A program made the position numbers and the translations under genes. A stretch of 8,803 nt of DNA from a bacterium. Its GTDB lineage: Bacteria; UBA6262. Position 1 is the stretch's first letter. Each line of letters starts with the position of its first letter. The notes beneath the pieces are model-generated. The model had not been told where the DNA came from. It worked only from the letters and a program-made list of their open reading frames with translations, and did not search any database. The stretch lies in contig JAQUQP010000073.1 of assembly GCA_028716025.1 (NCBI GenBank), forward strand, positions 1 through 8,803, in the 5' to 3' direction. Below, piece by piece: positions 1-6,322 of this stretch.

Positions 1-1513
1 AATTCAGGTCAGGCCGGTTTACAGCCGCATCACTCGGTCCGTCATTAACTATCCCGGTCAGGGGCTTAATGATACTGCCACCCTGCACTTCATGGTCATA
101 CTGCCGGATGATCCATTCTTTACTCGCTACCGTCGGCAAGGCAAGAATTTCCCTCAAAGTCTTTCCGAAATTCTTGTTGTTGATAGTTGATAGTTGATTG
201 TTGATAGAAGGTTCTTTATGTTTAGGTTGTTTCCAGACTGCTTTTCGTGTATACTTCGGGACCCCGTTGTGGAGAAAGTCCATCTCCAGATCAGCCACTT
301 TGTCTGGCCCGTAATAAAGTTCCAGTTTATGGGTATTGGTAAATTCACCGATCACCGTAGCTTCCACATTTTCACTGGTGAATATTTTTAAGATATCTTC
401 CAATTTATCAGGAGGAACAGCCAGCACCATCCGCTCCTGTGATTCACTGACCCAGATTTCCCAGGGCAGCAGTCCCTGGTATTTTAACGGTGCTTTATCC
501 AGATAAACTTTAGCTCCGCATTCTTCTCCTAATTCTCCCACGGCTGAAGAGAATCCGCCCGCACCGCAATCAGTAACTGCGTTATATAACCCGGCATCAC
601 GGGCCTGCAATAAGGTGTCTGTTACTTTCTTTTCAATAATAGGATTACCGATCTGGACCGCGGATATTTCCGTATCTTTATCTAGTTCTATTGAAGAAAA
701 AGTTGCCCCGTGAATGCCATCACGTCCGGTTTTTCCTCCTACAGCTAATACCAGGTCTCCGGGAAACACTTTTTTTTCTATATATTTTTTTGGCATTATA
801 CCTACTGTACCGCAAAACACCAGGGGATTATAAATATAACTTTCGGCGAAAACAACCGCGCCATTAACCGTTGGTATACCCATCCGGTTACCATAGTCAC
901 GGACTCCGGCAACCACCCCCTTAGCTATTCTTTTCGGATGTAATATGTGTTCGCTGATATTATTGAATGGAGTCTCCGGAGGACCGAAACAAAAGACATC
1001 GGTATTCACGATTGGTTTGGCGCCTAATCCTACTCCTAATATATCCCGGATGACCCCACCGATACCGGTTCCAGCTCCACCGTATGGCTCTAACGCAGAA
1101 GGATGATTATGGGTTTCCACTTTAAAAGCCAGGGCATTATCCTGGTCGAAATCAATCACTCCGGCATTATCTTTAAAAACTGACAAGCACCAGGACAGCT
1201 TCAACTCTTTCGTTGACTTCATTACTGTTTCTTTTAATAAATTATCGATTGTTTCAGTCTGCCACCCGCCATCCGCCATCTGCCGTCTATATTCAATCAC
1301 TCCCCGTAAAGTTTTATGTTTACAGTGTTCGCTCCAGGTTTGGGCCAATGTTTCCAATTCTACATCGGTAGGCTCGCGTCTAAGTTTTTTGAAATATTCT
1401 TGAATTGTTTTCATTTCCTGAATGTTCAAAGCCAATAAATTAACCGTGGAAATAGTCAATAATTCGCCGTCAGTCTTATTTAATAGTTCGATGTTTTTTA
1501 CAATATTATTCAT
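1..1513 (-). CDS. purL: Phosphoribosylformylglycinamidine synthase, synthetase subunit PurL (3' end beyond left edge)
   Basis: The reading frame runs from ATG at 1513-1511 without a stop to the left edge, giving 504 residues of the N-terminal part. PurL makes FGAM from FGAR, ATP and glutamine-derived ammonia in purine synthesis in the cytoplasm. Visible family motifs are WSEHCKHK (residues 60-67), VETHNHPSALEPYGGAGTG (132-150), IGGVIRDILG (151-160), GNRMGIPTVNGAV (208-220), VGGKTGRDGIHGATFSS (258-274), TDCGAGGFSSAVGE (314-327) and YDHEVQGG (472-479). The DHEVQGG/KPL pattern resembles the longer PurL proteins of various anaerobes rather than the short Bacillus form; total length cannot be seen. 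The start overlaps the purS stop by 8 nt and has a weak GGA 5 nt upstream, which supports translational coupling. Two heptanucleotide repeats lie in frame at residues 76-85 and 436-445. No glutaminase domain is in the visible part, and whether one follows is unknown. Confidence 0.95.
   Translation of the reverse strand, partial: MNNIVKNIELLNKTDGELLTISTVNLLALNIQEMKTIQEYFKKLRREPTDVELETLAQTWSEHCKHKTLRGVIEYRRQMADGGWQTETIDNLLKETVMKSTKELKLSWCLSVFKDNAGVIDFDQDNALAFKVETHNHPSALEPYGGAGTGIGGVIRDILGVGLGAKPIVNTDVFCFGPPETPFNNISEHILHPKRIAKGVVAGVRDYGNRMGIPTVNGAVVFAESYIYNPLVFCGTVGIMPKKYIEKKVFPGDLVLAVGGKTGRDGIHGATFSSIELDKDTEISAVQIGNPIIEKKVTDTLLQARDAGLYNAVTDCGAGGFSSAVGELGEECGAKVYLDKAPLKYQGLLPWEIWVSESQERMVLAVPPDKLEDILKIFTSENVEATVIGEFTNTHKLELYYGPDKVADLEMDFLHNGVPKYTRKAVWKQPKHKEPSINNQLSTINNKNFGKTLREILALPTVASKEWIIRQYDHEVQGGSIIKPLTGIVNDGPSDAAVNRPDLN
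179..206. repeat. Four-copy heptanucleotide tandem repeat (GTTGATA) inside purL
   Basis: On the plus strand the four units are GTTGATA, GTTGATA, GTTGATT, GTTGATA, 28 nt in all. On the coding strand the unit is TATCAAC, giving residues 436-445 (SINNQLSTIN) of PurL between the RKAVWKQP segment and FGKTLREI. The unit has no stop codon in any frame when read as TATCAAC, whereas in the opposite orientation TGA and TAG would occur. The encoded stretch is polar, has no visible relation to conserved PurL sequence and probably forms a flexible loop. Confidence 0.85.
1259..1286. repeat. Four-copy degenerate heptanucleotide tandem repeat (C[C/T]GCCAT) inside purL
   Basis: On the plus strand the four units are CTGCCAC, CCGCCAT, CCGCCAT, CTGCCGT, 28 nt in all. 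They encode residues 76-85 of PurL (RRQMADGGWQ), just after the SEHC motif region and before the helix beginning TETIDNLL. The unit sequence is unrelated to the GTTGATA repeat near the left edge, but unit length, copy number and codon phase are the same. It is GC-rich compared with its flanks. Confidence 0.75.
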
Positions 1514-1988
1514 ATTTTTCCGCTGTTCCGATAAAATAATCCTGGACAATAGAATTAGCCAAAAGCCTGGATGCGATACTCTCTGCTTCTTTGGCTTGTA
1601 ATTTGCCGTAAATAATGTATTTTACGCCAGTATGGACAGTTATATTTTCAGGCTGAAAACCAAGGTCCCTGACCCCGGTGATCACCGTATCAGCTACGGC
1701 ATCAGTGACTCCTTTTTTAAACCATACTTCGATCACAAAATGCTTTTCATTGGCAGCGGCATCTATGGTTTTATTGATAACATATTCCTGGGTGATCGGA
1801 TCTATAAGCAATTTGCAGCAAAGATCATCAATTTGGGCAAAATTTAAGTCGGCGTCTATTTTATAAATCTGCACCGACTTAATTTTAGAAACTTTGCTTA
1901 TCCCCAGATCGTGAATATCCTTATTGACACTTTCACCCAGGGCATCAAGGATATTATCCTTATAACCGATTTCTATCACATATTGCAT
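1506..1988 (-). CDS. purS: Double-domain PurS subunit of FGAM synthase (tandem PurS-PurS)
   Basis: PurS is the small structural subunit that joins PurL and the PurQ glutaminase into the FGAM synthase complex. The usual protein is about 80 residues; this one has 160 and consists of two PurS-like units. Unit 1 covers about residues 2-72 and unit 2 about 83-154, joined by a short linker with KTIDAAANEK. The units align along their length: YVIEIGYK against FVIEVWFK, IHDLGI against VRDLGF, and LLIDPITQEYVI against LLANSIVQDYFI. The start ATG shares one base with the purC stop (TGATG), and AAGGA lies 5 nt upstream, so coupling with purC is likely. The stop overlaps the purL start by 8 nt. Context between purC and purL fits the role well. 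No frameshift is needed to join the halves. That the fused pair replaces a PurS dimer is inference. Confidence 0.9.
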   Translation of the reverse strand: MQYVIEIGYKDNILDALGESVNKDIHDLGISKVSKIKSVQIYKIDADLNFAQIDDLCCKLLIDPITQEYVINKTIDAAANEKHFVIEVWFKKGVTDAVADTVITGVRDLGFQPENITVHTGVKYIIYGKLQAKEAESIASRLLANSIVQDYFIGTAEKYE

Positions 1989-1998
1989 CAGAGTCCTT
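1986..1998 (-). promoter_or_regulatory. Ribosome binding site and TGATG stop/start overlap, purC-purS
   Basis: On the minus strand AAGGA (1998-1994) is followed by a 5-nt spacer and then ATG at 1988-1986. The purC stop TGA (1990-1988) shares its A with that ATG. This fixes the purS start and suggests re-initiation by ribosomes finishing purC. Confidence 0.75.
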
Positions 1999-2872
1999 TT
2001 CCAGTCAGTAATTTATATGCGGTCAGGTATTTTAACCTGGTTTTTTCTACAATATCAGCTGGAAGAGCCGGTACCGGTGGTTGTTTGTTCCAGTTAATAT
2101 GTTCCAGGTAATCGCGGATAAACTGCTTGTCGTAGCTAGCCTGGGGCGATCCTGGCTTATAGGCACTGAGCGCCCAAAACCGCGAAGAATCAGGCGTAAA
2201 AACCTCATCAATCAGGATCATCTTGTTATTCAGTATCCCAAATTCAAATTTGGTGTCTGCCAGTATGATACCCTTGCTCCTGGCGTAATCACTGGCTTTC
2301 TTGTATATAGCCAGGCTCTTTACTTTTAATTCTGCCGCTAATGCCACCCCAACTAGTCGCTCAACCTCAGCCATGGTAATATTCTCGTCGTGTAATCCCT
2401 GCGCTGCTTTGCTTGAAGGCGTGAATACGTCTTCCGGCAGTTTATCTCCTTCAACTAATCCTGGAGGAAACTTTATACCGCAGATAGACTTAGTTTTATT
2501 ATAATCTTTCAAGCCGCTGCCTGCCAGGTAGCCCCTCACTACGCATTCCACATCCAGGCGCCTGGCTTTCTTGACCAGCATGCTGCGGCCAGCCAGGATC
2601 TCCTGGTAGGGCTTCAGGTTTGCCGGGTATTTTGCTGTATCAGTAGTGATCACATGATTAGGTAAGAGGTCTTTAGTCAGGTCAAAAAAAAAGCTGCTGA
2701 TCTGGGTAAGTATCCTGCCTTTGTCCGGGATCGGCGTAGGCAGCACAAAATCAAAAGCACTGATCCGGTCAGTAGCTACGATCAATAATTCCTGTCCAAG
2801 ATCGTAAACATCACGTACCTTGCCACGAGTTAATAACGGATATTCTTTTATATTCGTCTCAGTCACTATCAT
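1988..2872 (-). CDS. purC: Phosphoribosylaminoimidazole-succinocarboxamide synthase (SAICAR synthetase)
   Basis: PurC condenses CAIR with aspartate, using ATP, to form SAICAR in purine synthesis. The protein has 294 residues, the longer form similar in size to the yeast and plant type, rather than the roughly 240 residues of the E. coli type. Motifs in order are GKVRDVYD (17-24, nucleotide-binding loop), ATDRISAFD (33-41), VRGYLAGSGLKDY (112-124), HDENI (161-165), ADTKFEFG (205-212) and LIDEVFTPDSSRFW (220-233). All the expected conserved blocks are present and the gene looks intact. The start ATG is 10 nt after the guaA stop, with GGAG (2881-2878) 5 nt upstream, so guaA and purC are probably in one transcript. 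The stop overlaps the purS start. Confidence 0.97.
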   Translation of the reverse strand: MIVTETNIKEYPLLTRGKVRDVYDLGQELLIVATDRISAFDFVLPTPIPDKGRILTQISSFFFDLTKDLLPNHVITTDTAKYPANLKPYQEILAGRSMLVKKARRLDVECVVRGYLAGSGLKDYNKTKSICGIKFPPGLVEGDKLPEDVFTPSSKAAQGLHDENITMAEVERLVGVALAAELKVKSLAIYKKASDYARSKGIILADTKFEFGILNNKMILIDEVFTPDSSRFWALSAYKPGSPQASYDKQFIRDYLEHINWNKQPPVPALPADIVEKTRLKYLTAYKLLTGKGL

Positions 2873-2882
2873 GGTTGCTCCA

Positions 2883-4409
2883 TTATTCCCATTCTATGGT
2901 GGCAGGTGGTTTGGAGCTTATGTCATAAACTACCCGGTTAACGCCTTTTACTTCATTGATAATACGGTTGGAAATCGTAGCCAGGATTTCATAGGGCAAG
3001 CGTACCCAATCAGCAGTCATGCCATCAAGGCTATTAACCGCCCGGAAAGCAATCGTATTTTCATAAGTTCTCTCGTCACCCATAACCCCTACGCTCTTCA
3101 GCGGCAAAAGAACAGCAAAAGACTGCCAGATATGCGTATAGAGTAAAGCCTTCTTGATCTCTTCGATAATAATAGTATCTGCCTTACGTAATATTTCCAG
3201 GCGTTCCTTGGTAACTTCCCCGATGATCCTGATGGCCAGTCCCGGTCCCGGGAACGGCTGCCGGGTAATAATTTCGTCGGAAATGCCCAGCTCCCTGCCC
3301 AGTAACCTTACTTCGTCTTTAAAAAGAAATCTCAGGGGCTCGATCAATTTGAAATTCATTTTTTTGGGCAGGCCGCCAACATTGTGATGGCTCTTAATGA
3401 CAGCTGAAGGACCTTTAACTGAGATACTTTCAATAACATCCGGATATAAAGTGCCCTGCGCCAGGAATTTCGTGCCTTTAGCGCGCCTGGCCTCTTTTTC
3501 AAAGATATTAATAAATTCATGGCCGATGATCTTCCGCTTGGTTTCAGGATTAACTACTTTTTTAAGCTTATCTAAAAAGTGCTTTTCCGCGTCTACATAG
3601 CGCAAGCTTAAGCCCAGATGCTTTTTAAACACTTTTTGTACTTTATCCGCTTCACTGGCGCGCAAGACGCCGTTATTGACAAATACACACGTTAATTGTT
3701 TGCCAATGGCTTTATGCACCAATACAGCGGTAACGCTGGAATCAACACCGCCGGAAAGGCCACAGATCACTTTACTCTTGCCGACTGTCTGCCTGATCTC
3801 TTCCGTCGCAGTCTTGATAAATGAATGCATAGTCCAGGTAGGGAATTCTTTGCAGATACGTAAGACAAAATTATGTAATATCTGGGTGCCGTTGGGTGTG
3901 TGCATCACTTCAGGATGGAATTGCACGCCATATATCTTCCTGAAAGGGTCATAAATAGCTGCTTGCGGCGCATTAGCCGTATGGGCAATGATGGAATAAC
4001 CCAGAGGCAGCTTGGTTATCTTGTCGCCATGGCTCATCCATACTTTTTGTTCTTTGTCCAAGCTATAAAAAAGATCAGTAGGTTTGCTGATAATAAGCTG
4101 GGCGGCTCCATATTCACGCTCGCTGGATTTATCTACCTTCCCGCCCAGTAAATGAGCGATGATCTGCATCCCGTAGCAAATACCTAAAACAGGTATTCCC
4201 AGTTCAAAGATCCTCTGGTCAGGTATGGGTGCCCCCTTGGCATAGACGCTGGCCGGGCCGCCAGACAGGATCAAACCCTTAGGGTCTTTGGCGCGTAGTT
4301 CAGACAGAGGAATATTATATGGCCATATTTCGCAGTAAACATTCTGCTCCCTGATACGCCGAGCTATCAGTTGTGTGTACTGCGACCCAAAATCTAAAAT
4401 AATAATCAT
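2883..4409 (-). CDS. guaA: GMP synthetase (glutamine-hydrolysing), GuaA
   Basis: GuaA converts XMP to GMP with ATP and glutamine, the last step of guanine nucleotide synthesis. It has 508 residues, close to the normal bacterial length. The N-terminal class I glutaminase domain (about 1-190) shows LSGGPASVY (48-56), the nucleophile Cys78 in GICYGMQ, and His165/Glu167 in GVQFHPEV. The ATP pyrophosphatase domain follows with the PP-loop GLSGGVDSS (217-225). The C-terminal dimerisation domain ends in [11 protein letters not shown], nearly the family's standard terminus. The start is the ATG opening [13 protein letters not shown], preceded by AAGG in an A-rich stretch 9 nt upstream. A 145-nt structured spacer separates it from guaB3 upstream; purC follows after 10 nt. 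The gene is intact. Confidence 0.98.
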   Translation of the reverse strand: MIIILDFGSQYTQLIARRIREQNVYCEIWPYNIPLSELRAKDPKGLILSGGPASVYAKGAPIPDQRIFELGIPVLGICYGMQIIAHLLGGKVDKSSEREYGAAQLIISKPTDLFYSLDKEQKVWMSHGDKITKLPLGYSIIAHTANAPQAAIYDPFRKIYGVQFHPEVMHTPNGTQILHNFVLRICKEFPTWTMHSFIKTATEEIRQTVGKSKVICGLSGGVDSSVTAVLVHKAIGKQLTCVFVNNGVLRASEADKVQKVFKKHLGLSLRYVDAEKHFLDKLKKVVNPETKRKIIGHEFINIFEKEARRAKGTKFLAQGTLYPDVIESISVKGPSAVIKSHHNVGGLPKKMNFKLIEPLRFLFKDEVRLLGRELGISDEIITRQPFPGPGLAIRIIGEVTKERLEILRKADTIIIEEIKKALLYTHIWQSFAVLLPLKSVGVMGDERTYENTIAFRAVNSLDGMTADWVRLPYEILATISNRIINEVKGVNRVVYDISSKPPATIEWE

Positions 4410-4437
4410 TACATTATACCTTTTTTAAAATATTCGA

Positions 4438-4550
4438 GGTTTCTGAAGCTGAACTCTTTACGATTAAGCCGTCCCGCCACTAAAGCGTCGGCGGGTAAAC
4501 TCCGCCGAAAAGATTAATTCGCAGTAGTAAAAGAGCTTACTTCAGAGACC
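4438..4550. repeat. Nested imperfect palindrome in the guaB3-guaA spacer (guaA leader)
   Basis: The 145-nt gap 4410-4554 is filled mostly by this structure. The outermost arms GGTTTCTGAAG (4438-4448) and CTTCAGAGACC (4540-4550) match at 10 of 11 positions. Further in, CTCTTT (4454-4459) pairs with AAAGAG (4530-4535), and CGATTAA (4461-4467) with TTAATTCG (4514-4521, one bulge). The centre has three GC-rich strands: CCCGCC (4473-4478), CGGCGGG (4489-4495) and CCGCCG (4502-4507). The middle strand can pair with either neighbour, so two hairpins exclude each other. No T-run follows either hairpin on the minus strand, so a standard intrinsic terminator is not supported. It could be a small palindromic repeat element or a structured leader of guaA. 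It does not resemble known purine riboswitches that I can recognise. Confidence 0.6.
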
Positions 4551-4554
4551 TGGG

Positions 4555-5715
4555 TTATTTGCCCATACCAATCTTTTGTGCTTTTTGGAATTGTTTGCCT
4601 TCATGCTTAAAATCTGAAGCTATAATTATCTCTACTAACTGCATTTCTTTAATGTTTTTAGCGCCCAGGGAAGCCATGCTTGTCTTTAATGCTCCTACCA
4701 GGTTTTGGCTGCCATCATCAACTTTAGCCGGACCTAGTAATATCTCCTGCAAAGTACCGGAGGTATTTATTTGTATTCTTGTGCCGCGCGGCAAATACCG
4801 ATCCGGTGTAGCCATACCCCAATGGAATCCTTTACCTGGAGCTTCGATCGCCCTGGCTAAAGAAGAACCGATCATGACGGCATCCGTACCAGCGGCAAAA
4901 GCCTTGCAAATATCTCCGCTATAACTCATACCACCATCGGTAATAATGGGCACATACCGGCCGGTTTTTTTATAATAGAAATCACGGGCAGCTGCGCAAT
5001 CAACCGTAGCCGTGATCTGCGGTACGCCAATGCCCAGTACTCCCCTGGATGTACAAGCAGATCCAGGCCCAATACCGACCAGAAGCCCGTCAATACCGGT
5101 TTCCATTAATTCCAGGGATACGTCATAGGTTACACAATTACCGATCAAAACAGGGATTTTCAGTTCTTTACAGATTTTGGCAAAATTGACTTCCTGGTAT
5201 TCACTCGATACATGATGGACCGTGGTAACCGTAGCCTGGATCACAAAAATATCTGCTCCAGCTTCCTGGGCGATCTGTCCGAAACGTTCCGCTCTTTTCG
5301 GGATGGAAGATACGGCGCAGATAACCCCGGCTTTCTTTATTTCCCTGATCCTTTTCCCGATCAATTCTTCCTTGATCGGTTCTTTGTAAATGCTCTGGAT
5401 GATCTTGGTGGCGTCGGCTGGAGCTGCCGCGACGATCTGTTGAATGATCTCGTCTGGTTTGTCATATCGGGTTTGGATCCCTTCCAGGTTTAAAACCGCC
5501 AGGCCGCCCAGCTTACCCATTTCGATAGCGAATTTTACGTCTACTACACCGTCCATGGCGCTGGCGATGATAGGAAGATCAAATTTTATATCCCTTATTT
5601 TCCAGGCTACATCGATCTCATTGGGATTAATAGTAAGAAGTCCCGGGACCAAAGCCACATCATCGAAGCCATAAGCTTTTCGTGCTTCCCTGTCTCTGCC
5701 GATAAAAAAAGCCAT
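4555..5715 (-). CDS. guaB3: GuaB3 family IMP dehydrogenase-like protein (no CBS domains)
   Basis: The protein belongs to the IMPDH/GMP reductase TIM-barrel family, which oxidises IMP to XMP or reduces GMP to IMP. It has 386 residues and begins like the GuaB3 subfamily: AYGFDDVALVPG (14-25), then LPIIASAMDGVVD (47-59) and GGLAVLNLEGIQTRYDKP (70-87). The active-site loop GIGPGSACTSRGVLGIGVPQ (214-233) has the catalytic cysteine at 221; the phosphate-binding stretch ITDGGMSYSGDICKA follows (258-272), and then GTDAVMIGSSLA (276-287). The CBS (Bateman) regulatory pair of ordinary IMPDH (about 490 residues) is absent, so the usual nucleotide regulation through that module cannot operate. GuaB3 of cyanobacteria is reported, as I recall, to have IMPDH activity; the actinobacterial members are less clear. 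Position directly before guaA supports an IMP-to-XMP role here (inference). ATG is preceded by GGAGG 10 nt upstream. Confidence 0.9.
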   Translation of the reverse strand: MAFFIGRDREARKAYGFDDVALVPGLLTINPNEIDVAWKIRDIKFDLPIIASAMDGVVDVKFAIEMGKLGGLAVLNLEGIQTRYDKPDEIIQQIVAAAPADATKIIQSIYKEPIKEELIGKRIREIKKAGVICAVSSIPKRAERFGQIAQEAGADIFVIQATVTTVHHVSSEYQEVNFAKICKELKIPVLIGNCVTYDVSLELMETGIDGLLVGIGPGSACTSRGVLGIGVPQITATVDCAAARDFYYKKTGRYVPIITDGGMSYSGDICKAFAAGTDAVMIGSSLARAIEAPGKGFHWGMATPDRYLPRGTRIQINTSGTLQEILLGPAKVDDGSQNLVGALKTSMASLGAKNIKEMQLVEIIIASDFKHEGKQFQKAQKIGMGK

Positions 5716-5725
5716 ATTAACTTAA

Positions 5726-5730
5726 CCTCC
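5726..5730 (-). promoter_or_regulatory. Strong Shine-Dalgarno (GGAGG) of guaB3
   Basis: On the minus strand GGAGG (5730-5726) lies 10 nt before the ATG at 5715. The spacing is slightly long but no nearer start fits, and the encoded start MAFFIGRDREARKAYGFDD matches the subfamily's N-terminus. Confidence 0.7.
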
Positions 5731-5735
5731 GTTAG

Positions 5736-5878
5736 TTTTAGAAATTCTAATATCAAATATCGAAATCCTAAACAAATTCAAATTATAAAATTCGAATGTT
5801 CAAAACAAGATAACCGTTTAAATATTTGGACTTTGAGAATTGTTTAGAATTTAGGATTTAGTGCTTCGAATTTGTTTC
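5736..5878. repeat. AT-rich repeat-like element with imperfect inverted arms between dut and guaB3
   Basis: The 163-nt dut-guaB3 spacer (5716-5878) is nearly all one AT-rich stretch. Its left half contains GAAATCCTAAACAAATTC (5762-5779). The reverse complement of the right half contains AAATCCTAAATTCTAAACAA, the same words with an extra TTCTAAA. The two halves therefore form an imperfect inverted repeat around about 5805-5820. Words such as AATATCA, AATATCG and AAATCCT recur at about 7-nt steps. At the left tip TTAGAA/TTCTAA (5738-5750) forms a short palindrome. No ORF or GC-rich terminator stem is seen. The pattern looks like a dispersed intergenic repeat familiar from uncultured bacterial genomes; that comparison is from memory and unverified. 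Confidence 0.55.
5782..5808 (-). promoter_or_regulatory. Possible promoter for guaB3 inside the AT-rich element
   Basis: On the minus strand a perfect TATAAT (5787-5782) lies 15 nt after TTGTTT (5808-5803), a half-matching -35. Transcription would start near 5775, leaving a leader of about 60 nt. The spacing is short and TATAAT is expected by chance in such AT-rich sequence, so this is only a candidate. Confidence 0.2.
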
Positions 5879-6316
5879 TCATTTGTGGCCGGTTGACCCG
5901 AAGCCGCCTTCATTGCGGCTGGTTTCATCCAGTTCGTCAACGACCTTCCATTCTATTTCTTCTACTTTTTTTAAAACTGCCTGGGCTATCCTGTCCCCTT
6001 TTTTGATCGTGATCGCTTCATCGCCGGAAGCGTTAAAGACAATGATCCCGACTTCGCCCCGGTACCCGGCATCAATTGTGCCAGGTGTATTCAAGACAGT
6101 CAGGCCTTTCTTTAACGCCATACCGCTTCGCGGCCGAACCTGTAATTCATAACCAGCCGGAACCGCAACTTTAAAACCAGTCGGTATCAATCCCCTGCCT
6201 AAGGGTTTCAGGACAACTTCTTCACCCATATTATACAGGTCCATCCCGGCGTCACCAGGATGGCTGTATTGCGGAAGCAGAACATCAGGATGTAATTTCT
6301 TTATTTTTACGATCAT
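5879..6316 (-). CDS. dut: dUTP diphosphatase (trimeric dUTPase)
   Basis: Dut hydrolyses dUTP to dUMP and pyrophosphate, keeping uracil out of DNA and supplying dUMP for thymidylate synthesis. The 145-residue length is typical of the trimeric family. All five motifs are present: I DAGMDLY (22-28), II RPRSGMA (61-67), III GTIDAGYRGEV (79-89, catalytic Asp82), IV GDRIAQ (108-113) and V RNEGGFGSTG (134-143). The C-terminal motif V is complete, so the active-site lid is intact. ATG lies 6 nt after the nrdD stop, with AGGAG (6332-6328) inside the last nrdD codons, 11 nt upstream; the two genes are almost certainly co-transcribed. The pairing is sensible because a class III reductase acts on triphosphates and therefore makes dUTP directly. 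Confidence 0.97.
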   Translation of the reverse strand: MIVKIKKLHPDVLLPQYSHPGDAGMDLYNMGEEVVLKPLGRGLIPTGFKVAVPAGYELQVRPRSGMALKKGLTVLNTPGTIDAGYRGEVGIIVFNASGDEAITIKKGDRIAQAVLKKVEEIEWKVVDELDETSRNEGGFGSTGHK

Positions 6317-6322
6317 ACTATT

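Noticed and set aside
154..348. A 64-residue minus-strand reading frame through the GTTGATA repeat.
   Set aside because: It is out of frame with the well-conserved purL frame over the same bases and has no recognisable product.
179..1286. CRISPR-like repeats in purL.
   Set aside because: The units are contiguous 7-mers without spacers and differ between the two sites.
2301..4151. Plus-strand reading frames of 67-108 residues opposite purC and guaA.
   Set aside because: They are shadows of conserved minus-strand genes, with no motif or ribosome binding site supporting them.
4413..4418. TATAAT on the minus strand just before the guaA start.
   Set aside because: It ends 3 nt before the ATG, so transcription would begin inside the first codons; it is too close even for a leaderless transcript.
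4473..4507. Intrinsic terminator after guaB3.
   Set aside because: GC-rich hairpins exist, but no T-run follows them on the minus strand.
4410..4554. A known purine, PRPP or ppGpp riboswitch upstream of guaA.
   Set aside because: I could not find the conserved loop sequences of those classes; only self-complementarity is evident.
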